Below are positions 44,383-61,066 of a DNA stretch of 64,000 nt, piece after piece. The stretch is from positions 2,914,001-2,978,000 of the forward strand of contig JAQSEB010000001.1 of assembly GCA_030063045.1 (NCBI GenBank). The letters run 5' to 3'. Origin of the DNA: Pratylenchus scribneri (taxonomy: Eukaryota; Nematoda; Chromadorea; Rhabditida; Pratylenchidae). Position numbers and translations under genes: made by a program. Below the pieces are notes generated by a model that made no database searches, was not told where the DNA came from, and saw only the letters and a program-made list of their open reading frames with translations. Within the stretch, counting starts at the first letter, position 1; the number at the start of each line of letters is the position of its first letter.

Positions 44383-47300
44383 TTACATTTGGCACCATGA
44401 ATTAGCCGATCCCCCAGACAATGTTCTTTCCGGCATTTCCCTGGCCTTTTCCAACATTTTTGCCTCATCCTCTGCCTCTTCCTCATTTGCTTTTTCTCGA
44501 GGGAAAATGTCCAACTGGGCAATGAAAATTTGGGTTTATTTCAATTCCCTCAACCAAAATCCACCTCCAAGCGGACAATCCGATATTCCCTATCCAGGGC
44601 CCAAATTCTTTCGTCCAAGGAATCCACTGAAATTGAATTCAGCCAAAAGTCGAGTGGCCGCCAAATTGGCTGGCAAATTGGCGATTTTGTTGGATTAGCC
44701 ATCCAATGCAATTGTCCTCCTTTGTCCAATGCCCAAATGGCTGAATCGGCCACCGCCAAATCCAAAATGCCACCGAATGATTGGCCGTCTACAATCTGCC
44801 ATGAATTTATTGGAATAATTAATTTCTCCTTCCAATTCGGCACCATTTTTGTCCAAGAAAGACCTCGCCAATTTCGGGCTGACAAATCTTTCCTTGCCCA
44901 GGCCATTCCCGAAATTGAGGAAAATATCCAGACACAGTGGCCAGAAGGGGACACTCGAATCTAATGATGAACAAATACGTTTTTTGTTCATTTATCCATT
45001 CAACCTGATCCGGAGCCTTCCTTTTTTCCCATTGATGTGGGACACCAATTTCCCTCCAATTTAAGCCGTCAAAATTGTCAGAAAGTCGAATGGGGGCCAC
45101 CCAAATGGCAAAATTTGATTGGGAAATTGCCCAAATGGAGGTCGAAGAAATTGCAATGGAAATGAATTTTGCTGGAGGGAAATTAGTATGGTTAAAATTG
45201 ATGTTTTTTGTGGGAAAATAGGCGAATTTACAATTACAAATCAGAATTTACAATTACAATCGCAAATCAGAATTACAATTACAATTACAAATCAGAATTA
45301 CAATTACAATCGCAAATCAGAATTACAATTACAATTACAAATCAGAATTACAATTACAATTGCAAATCAGAATTACAATTACAATCGCAAATCAGAATTA
45401 CAATTACAATCGCAAATCAGAATTACAATTACAATCGCAAATCAGAATTACAATTACAATCGCAAATCAGAATTACAATTACAATCGCAAATCAGAATTA
45501 CAATTACAATCGCAAATCAGAATTACAATTACAAAATCAGAACGCTGGGAATTTATTTACATTTACGAACCTGGCTGGCCAAATTGTTGCCAACAAAACG
45601 CCATTTTGCTTTTGACCGGCCGGAAATGAACAATGCCATATTCATCCAAGGCAAAAAGCCATTTTTGTGAAGTACAAATTGAGCGAATTGTGGTGGACAC
45701 AGGGGCCAGAGGGGAAAAAGTGTGGGAATGTAGGGAAAATGAAAGAAGTTCGCCGGAATTTGGAGGACAGGCAAAAAGGCAATCGAAAATAAAGGAAAAT
45801 TAGAAGGAGAGGATGGAAAATAAACCATTGGCATTCGAAAGGGCGGAGATGGCGCCGGCTGTCAAAAGGGCGAAATGGTCGTTGAGTACAAGGCGATCAG
45901 GCACAACATGATCCAGTGAAATGCCAATCAAAATGGGAGAATGCAAAATAGACGAACCAACATTGAGGAAAATGCCAGCTGATCCAATTTGGAGGCGCCA
46001 TTCCGAAATTGGTGCCAATTTGTTTGAAGGAATGGGGCATTGGCACTTTGAAGAATTTATTGGACTAATTGGATGAAATTGAGGAGGATTACCTTGAACC
46101 AAGGGCCCACTCCAAATGGGCTTTCCGGAGCCACTTCATGAATGAACCAAATGTTCCCTTGGGCATCCAATCCAAATCCACTTCTCCCAAAAAGGCCAAT
46201 TGAAATGAATTTCCTTGGCTGTCCATCCATTCTGAAATTCATTCATTCCATCCAAATATTCCCTCAAACAAACTCACTCAACCCAATCTGCCCCCATCCG
46301 GCATAATCTCATCCCCGTTCTCGCCATCACCATTCCATTCCGATTCAAAGCCCAAACTGCCAAATCGGAAGCGGCCAATTGCCAAAAATGATGCCTTTCC
46401 ACTTCCCCTTCTTCTTGTGTCCTAAAGAAAATGCCAATTCCTCCCATGGCAGGAAGGTCCATTTGGAGGAAAATCTGTGAATTAAAAATGGTCAAAAATT
46501 CAATTTAATTCCCATCATTTTTACCCCTCGGTCCGTCAAATACCAAGCATTTTTTGTGTCCATTGCCACTTGCTGCACTTTTCCCTCATCGCTTAAGCTC
46601 GTCGTTTCACACCATTCCACACAGTCCGAAAGGCATTTGGATGGATTCATTGGGTCGGGCACAATTGCCGGTGATTGGCCAACTCCATTTGAAATTTGCC
46701 AAAGACGAGTGCCCAATTCTGTGCCACAAATTTTAGTTCATTTCCCACCCCTAATTCTCCTCACCATTTATGGCCACAGCATCGGCTTTCAACTGAACAG
46801 GTGTCCAATTTTGGCTGCCAATTTCTCCTCTATTTCGCTTGAATGTTTCCATCGAAAGTAGACGAATTCGATGGGCCCCCTTCTTTTTGGGGCAAATAAC
46901 CAAATAATGGCGGCAAACGGCAAAATTGCCAACAGGGAATGGACAATCCAATTGGGACCAACACCCAGAATAATTGGACATTCGACGGCAAATTGATTGG
47001 AACAATTTTGAGGGTCCAAATGGAAGGAATGTTGAATTAAAGGAAGTGGAAGAAGATGAAGAGGATGTGGATGATTGGGCCTCTGCTGGACCATCGGTGG
47101 CCAAAAGTTGGGTAAGATCCAAAACATTGTTTTTGGTGATATTCTGTTAAATGAATGAATGAATTAGTGCCATTTATTCGTCCAATTCACCTCCTCCTCT
47201 TCACTAAACATTCCTATTCTTTCTTCCTCCTCTTCTTCCCTCAATTTTTCTTCCTCATCCTCTTCCTTCATCGTCCATTTATCCCTCATCAAATCCTCTT

Positions 47301-50267
47301 CATTTCTTTGTTCCTCCAATTCCAATTCTCCATTTTGCATTATTCCATCCAACACTGTCAAAATGTGAATATTCCCCAAATGTCCAAAATCCATCCCAAA
47401 CTTTTCATCATTTGTTGTTCCTTTTCTTCGTCCATTTCCACCAATTTTTTTGCCAATTCCTCTTCCCCCTCCAAATCCGCTCCCAATTCCTTCGTCGATG
47501 TGGTGGCCAATGATGCCCTTTCCTCGGCCAATGCTCTGTCCAATTTCAATTTAATTCATTTTCCAATTACCATATTTTTCCTATTAGAAGCTCTCTCTCT
47601 AATAGAAGTCCCCTCTACCGTATTTTTAAAGGAAAAAAAAAGATAAAAATTTGTATTTTTGTCTCTTTTGGAGGATCTTTGAAATTTATAAGCCCCCGGG
47701 CTTCTAATAGAGAAAATAATATGGTATATTTTATTTACCTCAATTTCCTTCCTCTCCCTCCTCCCCTCCTTCTTCTCATCCTCCTTTTCACCTTCACCTC
47801 CTCCCCTTCTTCCTTCCTTCTTCTTCCTCCTTCATCTTCCTCTTCCTCATCCAACATTGAATTCAATTCCTCCTCTCGATCCCCCGACGATGATAATTCG
47901 GTTGGCAATGACTGAATTAATGATGAATGGAATTAATTTAATTGATTTTGGCCAACCCAATTTATTGGGCCCAAATCCCTGCTTTTCGTCGATATTCCCC
48001 TCAATGACCAACTGTCCATTTCCACTTTAAATTTCATTACCCAAAAATCAATCTTCATAATCCATTACAAAACCTGTGGGAATGAAGGAGGATTGCCGAA
48101 TTTGGCCAATCATTTGCTGCAATCCTTGGGCCAGTTTTTCTGGCTCCGGGATTGGCAAAAATCCAGCGGCCAATTTTTCGCCCAAATTCGGCCTTTTCTC
48201 CTCCCTACCATCCTTTTGCCCATCGCCCATAAGGAAAATGTCCAATTCTCGATTGAATCGGCCCAACCATTCCTCCGTCCCGGTTTGTTGCAAAAATCCT
48301 TGCGCCTTTTTCCTTCCAACTTTTTGGAATTCGCCCACAACTTTGCCCGCCTCAATCAAAGAGCCAAAAACATTTGGTGCCTTCATTTTGGCCGCAGAAG
48401 GGAGGGAAGTGAATGAGGAAGGGGCCGAATTGAGTCGGCCAATACGGAGAAGCCTTCGGGGAATGGCCAACAAAAAGAATTCGTCCGAATTTGGCACACA
48501 AATGTCAGCAACCTTTTTGGGAGGGATGAGGGAATATTAATGGGGAATTGGAGGGAGAGGGTCACTTGCAAATTGGATTCACCCAATTTTTGGGCCAAAT
48601 CCACAAATTCCAATTTTAATGTTTTTGTTTGGCCATCAAAGAATTGACAAATTAATAAATTGCCAAAGCCATTGGAAAGAACAAAAGTTTGTCCGCTTGG
48701 ATCCACCCCAATTTTCATTGTTTTAATCCATTCATCATTCATTGTCCATTTTGCTCTTTCATTCTCATTTAACTGTGAATTAAATATTCTCAATTCCTTC
48801 ATTTAATTCATTCCAATTTACTGACCATTTCCATAATATTTGCCAATTCCTCTCCATTCATTCCCATAATTTTGCCATTTTCCAACAAAATTCGCAATAA
48901 TCCATCAAAATTGAATGCCAATTTTCGAATTCTTTTTATTTTCAATTAATTTTGGCTCAATTCCCCCTCCATTTTACCCATTTTCTTGCCCAAATTCCAA
49001 ATTTGCAATTTGCTCCAAATCATTTCCCATTTTCCATTTCACAATTTTACAATTTGATCCGCTTGAAAATGCCAATTTATCCGCGTGGGCAGTGATGGCC
49101 AAAATTGGATTTGGTTCAGAGGCAACAAAATCGACGGGAAATTCATTCTAAAAAAATTGGGCAAAAATATTCCTTTTTATTGAAAAAAAAAACATTGGAA
49201 AAATCGACGCCAATGGCCAACAAAAGGCCGGATTGATCACCGGAAAAGAGGCATTGACCATCCGAGGCCCAACAAATGGCCGACAATGGACTGCCCCTGT
49301 GGGCCTCCTCCTGGACATGTTGGCAAAACTATTTGGAGGAATTAGGCAAAAAGAATATTTTTTGGAGCAAACCAAAGGATTTTGCTGGGATGGGAGGGCC
49401 AAAAGGACGATTGTACCAGATTGGTGGCCAATGGCCAATTGGTCCCTTTGGCCATCACATTTGGGGGAATGGAATTGGAGAAGGTTGAGCACTTCGCTGT
49501 AATTGGTCCGAAGACTGGAAGAAAGGGCAAAATGGAATGGGGGAAATGGATGGGATGGACAAACGGTTTAATTGGCTGGCCAATTCTCTGGTTAAAAAGG
49601 AAAAGGGCACCGCATTGGCTGCCAATGGCCAAATAATGGCCAGAAGGGGAGGCACAAAATGAACAAAGTTTGACGGGAATTAGGCCAAAATCGAAGCTGT
49701 CCGGTACCTTTTTATGGAATAAAAATGTTGAATTAAATTTTGGAGAACTTGGTGAAGAATGGCCGGACAATCATCCAAGAATAAATTGGATATTGAACCA
49801 TTTTCTTCATTATTATTATTTTCATTTTGCGCATTTTGGAATGAGGGAACACTGCTGGATTTGGTCAACAATGAAGGCGAAGGCGAAAATGTGCTGCGCA
49901 AATTTGGGTTGGAATTGGAGGAGGAAGGGGAATTGGACGATTCGAACATTTTCTCATTTGAATTTTGGAATAAAATTGGAATGGAATTGAGCAAAAATGG
50001 CAAATAAAGGCACTTTTGGGGCAAATCGAAATGCCGGAGATTTGATCTGTGAATGTTTTTACTGATTTTATATGGGAAAATTTGAGAATGCAAAATTGAG
50101 GGGGAAATATTTTCCTTCCCATTGGATTGTACAAACAAAAATACCCTAAAGGGGGCCAAAAGGGAACTCTGATGCTTTATTTGTGTTATTCCCTCCCATT
50201 CGATGCTGCCTGTGGTCAACCACCTTGCTCCCTTTCCCTCCTTTAAAGAATTAATCATCGACCACAT
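44383..50267 (-). CDS. TECPR2-like protein (WD40 plus tectonin repeats)
   Basis: A long multi-exon minus-strand gene. The first third (50.2-49.2 kb) has WD40-like blades: SGHYLAIGSQCGALFLFNQR and DQLAIGHQSGTIVLLALP. The middle has acidic/charged linkers (ELNSMLDEEEEDEGG near 47860; EEEKLREEEEEE near 47250). The last third has tectonin-type repeats: FGLDAQGNIWFIHEVAPES, DLAVWALNRNGMVMARTG, DSAIWALDKGGQLHWMA and ERIWALDREYRIVRLEV. WD40 repeats followed by tectonin repeats is the layout of TECPR2, linked to autophagy and ER export. The C-terminal exon is acidic (EEEAEDEAKMLEKAREM) and ends at 44383. The start is uncertain: 50267 is the first ATG of the open frame, but a later one at MFESSNSPSS is possible. 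Introns carry a 25-bp array (45.2-45.5 kb) and a MITE (47.6 kb). Confidence 0.68.
45228..45541 (+). repeat. 25-bp tandem array, copy 6 (shortest)
   Basis: About 310 bp in forward orientation, inside an intron of the TECPR2-like gene (which is on the minus strand). A mixture of 25-bp units and units with an extra AATTAC step. Confidence 0.97.
47567..47725. mobile_element. Short hairpin MITE, CTAATAG family copy 2
   Basis: The left end ACCATATTTTTCCTATTAGAAG-like (begins about 47570) is complementary to the right end CTTCTAATAGAG...AATATGGT, with only a small gap. Internal GGATCTTTGAAATTTATAAGCCC read in reverse resembles the element at 5.5 kb. It lies in an intron region of the TECPR2-like gene. 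Confidence 0.65.
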
Positions 50268-50322
50268 TTTGGCCAAATAAATCAATCAATATTCAAATAT
50301 ATTCCATTTTTGGCCCAATCAA

Positions 50323-51724
50323 ATGCGAATTGTTCCCCCAATTTCCGGCTGTTTGCAATCAGCCTTACTCCTCTCCAATTTGCTCATTTGGGTATATTTT
50401 CCATCATTTCTATTAGTCCTAATTTAAGGCTAAAATTGTTTTGGGGCGAGCTTTAAATTATTATTTATCAATTGGGTGAAAATATATTAATAATGAATGA
50501 ACACCAAAAAGTCTATTGGAGAGAGGAAAAGGGCTGATTTATTTAATGTGGATTGGGGCAATATTTGATTGATAGGTTGACAGGTGATTTGATTAGGCAA
50601 AAAGTGGGGGTACAGTAGGTCAAATAGGAAAGGCCCTTAGTCGACATTACATTTATTTATTCCTTAACAGATCAGTGCCTTTGGCCTCCTTTCAATCGCC
50701 CTTTGGTTTCTGTTCGATCCGGCCCAAAATTTCCAACTTGATCTTCTTCATTTCTCCGAGAATGCTCCATTGCTCAAATTTTCAGTAAATCTTCTCCTTG
50801 GCACTGCATTTTTCCTTCTTTTCATTGGATCCATTGGCTGCATTGGCGCAAATAAATTGGAACGATTTTTGCTTGGATCGGTCAGAATCAGAACCATCCA
50901 AAAATTGGCAATTTTGCAATTCTTTCCAGTTCATTTTGCTACTTCTTTTTGGACTTCTTGCCAAAATTGGTGTTGTTCTTCTTGCCCTTCTCCACCAAAC
51001 TAAAGTTTTTTGCCCCCAATTTTCATCCCAATTCCCCATTTCCATCGTTCGCAGTTCCCCAATTCCGAGAGCATGTCAATTTATTTGGCCAACATTTCCC
51101 AAAACAGGTCAATATCAATATTTATCATTATCAATTCAATCCATCCAATTTCCCCAAAGGTATAATCGTGATCGATGGGTTCTCCCTTTGATGGACACTG
51201 TCCAATATTATGTTGGTCAATTTTGATTCCAATAAATGCCAATTCCCCCTTTCCCCATAAATTCAGCATCAATGTTGCGGTGGCCACAATTCAAGCGATT
51301 ATTTCGGCTCTTTCTGGTATTTGACCAATACGGAACGTGGCACGCGTTCTTTCGGTCCATTATCCTTCTATCTATTAATTAATTTCCCTTTAAAGTCCCA
51401 TGGTCTTGTTGCCGCCAATCGCAAGAAGGCCGTGCCTGGGCACTGCGCCCAATTGACCCACTTTGTATCCAATATGTCCCATTGAGCAGGGCATTCAATG
51501 ATTCGGTGAATGCCAATGGATGTGGAAAACCCCTCAAAAGCCATTTGGATTGGATTATTGGCATTCTCATTTTGGTATGCTCAATCAGCGCATTGGCTGA
51601 TGTAGGGAATGGGGAGAATTATTTTTGGGACTAATTGAGAGCATTTTAGATTGTGGCTCTAGGATTGGCACTGAAATGTCTCGGGAAAGTTTGGACATTT
51701 TACAGTGCCATTGCTAATCTTTAA
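50323..51724 (+). CDS. Tetraspanin
   Basis: Several short exons keep frame and show all tetraspanin landmarks. TM1 spans the first splice junction (LLLSNLLIW, then ISAFGLLSIALWFLF). TM2 is LLLGTAFFLLFIGSIGCIGA and TM3 FILLLLFGLLAKIGVVLLAL. The large loop begins after it and contains the CCG motif (YYHQCCGGHNSSDYF) and PxSCC-like VPWSCCRQ, with further cysteines (PLCIQYV and NGCGKPL). TM4 is WIIGILILIVALGLALKCLG. The stop is at 51724. Tetraspanins organise plasma-membrane microdomains. Intron 1 (50392-50670) is almost entirely a family A repeat. The start lies 55 bp from the presumed start of the TECPR2-like gene, head to head. Confidence 0.9.
50412..50653 (+). repeat. Interspersed element family A, copy 4
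   Basis: It begins TTAGTCCTAATTTAAGGCTA and ends near GGCCCTTAGTCGACATTAC; it shares GGATTGGGGCAATATTTGAT and GGGGGTACAGTAGG with copy 1. It makes up most of intron 1 of the tetraspanin gene. Confidence 0.75.
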
Positions 51725-51825
51725 TAAAACTTATTTTTGATCTCAATTTATTCAATTCACAAGAATAAAAATATTCAATAATTGTAATTTTATTTTTGCC
51801 TCATTCTGATTTTTAATTTTAAATT

Positions 51826-52620
51826 CTGTGCGATTGTAATTGTAATTCTGATTTGCGATTGTAATTGTAAATTCTGATTTGCGATTGTAATTGTAATTTT
51901 GATTTGCGATTGTAATTGTAATTCTGATTTGCGATTGTAATTGTAATTGTAATTCTGATTTGCGATTGTAATTGTATATTCTGATTTGCGATTGTAATTG
52001 TAATTCTGATTTGCGATTGTAATTGTAATTCTGATTTGCGATTGTAATTGTAATTCTGATTTGCGATTGTAATTGTAATTCTGATTTGCGATTGTAATTG
52101 TAATTTTGATTTGCGATTGTAATTGTAATTCTGATTTGCGATTGTAATTGTAATTCTGATTTGTAATTGTAATTCTGATTTGCGATTGTAATTGTAAATT
52201 CTGATTTGCGATTGTAATTGTAATTCTGATTTGTAATTGTAATTCTGATTTGCGATTGTAATTGTAATTTTGATTTGCGATTGTAATTGTAATTCTGATT
52301 TGCGATTGTAATTGTAATTCTGATTTGTAATTGTAATTGTAATTCTGATTTGCGATTGTAATTGTAATTCTGATTTGCAATTGTAATTGTAATTCTGATT
52401 TGTAATTGTAATTGTAATTCTGATTTGCGATTGTAATTGTAATTCTGATTTGTAATTGTAATTGTAATTCTGATTTGCGATTGTAATTGTAATTCTGATT
52501 TGCGATTGTAATTGTAAATTCTGATTTGCGATTGTAATTATAATTCTGATTTGCGATTGTAATTGTAAATTCTGATTTGCGATTGTAATTGTAATTCTGA
52601 TTTGCGATTGTAATTGTAAC
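51826..52620 (-). repeat. 25-bp tandem array, copy 7
   Basis: About 795 bp in reverse orientation, between the 3' ends of the tetraspanin (+) and G gamma (-) genes. Units of 25 bp are mixed with 19-bp and 26-bp forms. Confidence 0.97.
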
Positions 52621-52841
52621 TTTTAATTTGAAATTGAATTTTTATCATTTATTTAATTAAAAATATGCAAAAATGTTGTATAGGTAGAATTACAAAGCTG
52701 CAAAAGAAATTCTTGAATTAGTTTTTTTAAATTGACATTCATTTTGTTTCTGGTTGACTGGATTTTGGAGTGTTTTTTGGGGATATTCAATTCAATTGCA
52801 TCGATGACGAGAATTTATTATGAAAAAAATTGTTCTGCGCC

Positions 52842-53197
52842 TCAAAGAATTTCGCACTTTGACTTTTCTGCCCATGGATTGCTTGAGGGAATAATAAAAA
52901 TGAGTGGATGGATTAAGTAAAATAATCCATTTCGGCTTACCGGGCCTTGTCCACCGGGTTCACCAATGGATCATTTGGTTGATGTTGTTCAATGTAGGCC
53001 TTCAATTCTGCACCTGATCTGGAGATTGGCACCCGCTAATAAATTAAAGGGAAATTTGGGTAAAATGCGATTAATTGGTTTTTAGGATGGTCACCTGAAT
53101 GCGCAATTGATGGCGCAAACTTTCCACGGTCCTGGATGGAATATTTGAATGAATTCCCATATTTATCCTCTTACCTCTGCAAATCGTTACGGTCCAT
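52842..53197 (-). CDS. gpc-2: Heterotrimeric G protein gamma subunit (GPC-2 type)
   Basis: Four tiny exons (53197-53175, 53131-53095, 53035-52941, 52881-52842) splice in perfect frame to 64 residues; none is long enough to stand out as an ORF. The sequence starts MDRNDLQRTVESLRHQLRIQ, has RVPISRSGAELKAYIEQH and DPLVNPVDKARNPWAEKSK, and ends in the CaaX box CEIL (geranylgeranylation expected from the final Leu). NDPLVNPVDK..NPWAEKSKC matches C. elegans GPC-2, the main Ggamma that pairs with GPB-1. The coiled-coil helix and the NPF-like NPW turn are where expected. Confidence 0.93.
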
Positions 53198-54230
53198 TCG
53201 GTTTTGTTGGTTGTTTGTAGGGGAAGGGGTAAAAGAATAAAAAGGCTTTCTTTCGGTCGCGAATGGAAAGGTATGCCAAAGTGATGAGAGAACCTTTGAA
53301 TGGGACAAATATGGACATATTTATTACATATTTATATTTGTGCGCATGAATGAGAAGGGAAAATAGCGCGCTAATTACGGCATCTTCTAAATAGCAAAAT
53401 GGGGTTGAGGGAGGGGGAAGGAGGGGATGATTATGATGTTGGGTTGGTTGGGTGAGGGTGATGCATTCAAAACATTTGAGAATTGACGTCAATACATCTG
53501 GTTGGGTCCATGATGATGAGCGTAATTTTGTGCCATTTTTATTTTTTTTTTGATGAATTGGCCAAGACACCGGCGGGAATTGAAATAGGAAGCAATATTT
53601 CCACTCCAAGACAAAATAGGATTGCATGGGAAGGGAAGGGAGTAGGAAGACCTTACTTTCGGTCCCCAATGGGCTGAAAGGAGGAGGCGAGGTGGTGTGG
53701 ATCGATGCTAGGAGGAAGGCCCAGGCCACAACTCTGTGGCCCACTTGTCAGGATAAATTGAGGAAAAGCGAGGGAAAAAGAGAAGAGCACATCGTTTTGG
53801 CCTTTGGGGGAGGAGAGGAGAATAGACTGAGAATGTTGTCTCATCTGTCAGCCACCATTGGCCGCATAAAATGCACACATATAGCTTCTGGGGAGAGGAG
53901 AATGAATGCTTCTGGCAACTATACTATATGTGCATTTTTGGCCATAATGTTGGCCAATTTTTGGCCCTATAAACTCTTTCAAAATTTCATATGGAATAAT
54001 ACACAAAAAGTTTATCCGTTGGTTAAATGTGAAATCAAAATACAAAAACCGAAATAAAATGCTCGAATCTGGGCTACTATTATTAAAAGTTAAAGAAGGA
54101 TGGCGAGAAATGGTCTATATAAAGAAAAATGAATGATTGAGCCGAAAAAATATTACAATATCCATATTATTGTTAATGGAGATTATTCCTAATTTGTTCC
54201 TTTCCTCCTCTATTCATTCATCATTGAGCT
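53198..54230. other. Intergenic region upstream of the G gamma gene
   Basis: About 1 kb with no convincing gene. GA/GGGAGG-rich low-complexity DNA at 53390-53460 and 53620-53820. A long open frame on the minus strand (53187-53744) has no domain and overlaps other frames. An imperfect inverted repeat (53868-53884 and 53934-53948) could form a hairpin. Confidence 0.5.
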
Positions 54231-58918
<4,688 letters not shown>

Positions 58919-59246
58919 TTAGAACTTGAATCCTGAATTTTTAAAAAACATTTAATAGATTCTAAAAATTCAATTTTATGGGTGTTCGTGTTTATGCTTC
59001 TCATTGAATAAATCGTTTAAAACATTACAACCAAAGACCAAACCATATTTTGAAAATGGTTTTTAAAGGTTTTCCAAAATATCAATAGGTTTTTGACTTT
59101 TATTATCCGTTATCCATCCCTGTAAATTTCTGAACCGGTTTGGATAAATTGTCTTAAACCTTACCTTTTTCAGTGAAACGCGTTCACCGATTTTTATGTA
59201 GTGTAGATGTAGGATTAGGATGTAAGTATCAAACCATGCACTAAAT
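58919..59246. other. Divergent intergenic region
   Basis: About 330 bp between NNT (-) and the GT92 gene (+). AT-rich, with AAACC(A/G)-type words near 59020-59160 like those near 31.6 kb. No gene is seen. Confidence 0.5.
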
Positions 59247-61066
59247 ATGTTTCTTTCTATTAATAATGTATTTCGGCAACAAAAGAAAAATACGTTTGCA
59301 CTTTTCTTATTGAATCTGATAATTTATGTCAATTTTCGACCACCTTATTTTGAAAAATATGCCCTAAAATTCGAGATAAATGACTCAAATTTTCAATCTG
59401 CTTTGTTTGATGCATTTGAATCACTTGAATATATGTATGATGCACAAATTGGAAGATCGAAGGTTAATTCGAAATTGATTTGAATACATAAATAATCGAA
59501 TATTTTCATCATTAGATTGCCGAAACGATAGAAAAGCCTTCCTCTATTGACCAAGTCCGAAAATGTTTTGGCAAAAATCAACTTCCTAATTTTTCTCAAA
59601 GTAGAAAATGGGTTGAAAGTGGAGATTTTCACTTATTTTCTGCATATTTGGATTTACGTTTCAATCAACTTTATTCGAATTATCCAATTGTTCGGGTCAT
59701 TGCCTCCGCTTATGGAATTATATCGTTAAATGCAACTTATTTCTGTCATTTACGACTTTACAAAGAGGATAAAAGAAGTTGGATTGGAAATGTCGTAAAA
59801 GCGAATGTTCATTTGATTTGGCAAAGAGGCTGGGACCCGAGGAATGAATTTTATAACACATATTTGATTAGCTGCCCTTTTTTAATTAATGAAGAATACA
59901 AGGTGAAACATAAAATATTTAAGTGTAAATACTTTTTTCCAGGAGCAAAATTATGTATTTGTATCAAAAAACTCGCATTGTTTTACCGATGATGTGAATA
60001 AAAATTTTACAAAAATCATCGAAGCACCAGAAAACTTAGTGAAACAGAGAAGCGTTTTGGGTCTAAAGCCAAATGAAATCAGGTTTATAATGAATATTGC
60101 AAATTATTTATCATTATTCAGAATTGCTGTTTGTGTAAAGGGTCTCACATTTTTGGACGAATCTGAAATGTCTTCTCGTTGGATTGTGGAATGGCTTCAA
60201 CTACAATGGACCCTGGGGGCGGATTCAATTTCAATTTACACTTATTGGATACCGGATAAAGTCCGCAGAATACTCGATAAAATTGAAGAATTAAAAAGAT
60301 CGGAATTTGAATTGGTTAGTTTACCTTAATCTATCAGTGGTCAATATTTTAATTTTAGATTGATTTAGAATTACCAAATGATTTTCCAAATCAAGCAATG
60401 ACGTAATTTATAATAAATTTGAGTTTAAACATTATAAAAATTTAGCCGTCATCAATTTACATGGCGAAATAAACAACAAAAGAGAAGAAGTGAACTTGTG
60501 CCTTACAATGATTGTTTTTATCGTTACTCTCAAAGCCATCATTTTATCCTAATTTTGGATGTTGATGAAGCCGTTATTCCTTTAAGGCATGAAAACTGGA
60601 AATTTATGATTGCAAATGTTTTAAAAGGCTTATGGCGAGCAGAACCTTCTTCAATCTCAATCAGAAATGTTTATAAATTTACAAATAAAAGTGAAGAAAG
60701 TATTTTTGAAAATCAACAAAGATCAAAAATCGTGCAAGAACGAGAACAATATGGAAAAAGTTTCATTAGGTAGATTATTTCTTTTTGTATCTAAATTTGA
60801 AACATAAAATCAGTTCCACAAGTGTAGTCAGTGTCTTCAACCATTTTGCCTTGAATCGTCTACATGGAAATGTTTCAAAAACTTTTTATGTGAGCGAACA
60901 TGATTCTTTGAAACTTCATTGGAAGAGAAAATGTCCAAATTTGGAACTGGGTGATCAATTGTGTGCAAAAATTACTGAGGAACAACAAGAAGATTTTACT
61001 TTGAAGCCGTTTAGAAGAAAAATAGTAAATGCAATTAAAAAATTTGGATTCAATTTCACAAATTAA
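59247..61066 (+). CDS. Glycosyltransferase family 92 (DUF23) protein
   Basis: It starts MFLSINNVFRQQKKNTFALF, with a hydrophobic segment (FALFLLNLIIYVNF) that would be a type II Golgi anchor. The GT92 order follows: PIVRVIASAYGIIS, then RWIVEWLQLQWTLGADSISI, VPYNDCFYRY and FILILDVDEAVIPL, whose DVDE is the DxD-type metal/nucleotide-sugar site; last come SVFNHFALNRLHG and LHWKRKCPN. Nematodes have many GT92 genes; the known GALT-1 adds galactose to core fucose of N-glycans. Exons join through short introns near 59470-59515, 59900-59942, 60330-60356 and 60770-60815. The acceptor sugar is not predictable. Confidence 0.88.

Noticed and set aside
47700..47880. Polypyrimidine tract as a regulatory element
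   Set aside because: On the minus strand it reads as an acidic/basic linker (ELNSMLDEEEEDEGG) of the TECPR2-like gene, so it is probably coding.
1702..52620. 25-bp arrays as a CRISPR array
   Set aside because: There are no unique spacers between repeats and the genome is eukaryotic; it is a simple tandem repeat.
1702..52620. 25-bp arrays as telomeric repeat
   Set aside because: The unit is unlike the common nematode TTAGGC telomere, and the arrays are internal and in both orientations.
53187..53744. 185-codon minus-strand ORF
   Set aside because: Its 3' end overlaps the first exon of the G gamma gene in the wrong frame, and it has no recognisable domain or splice structure.
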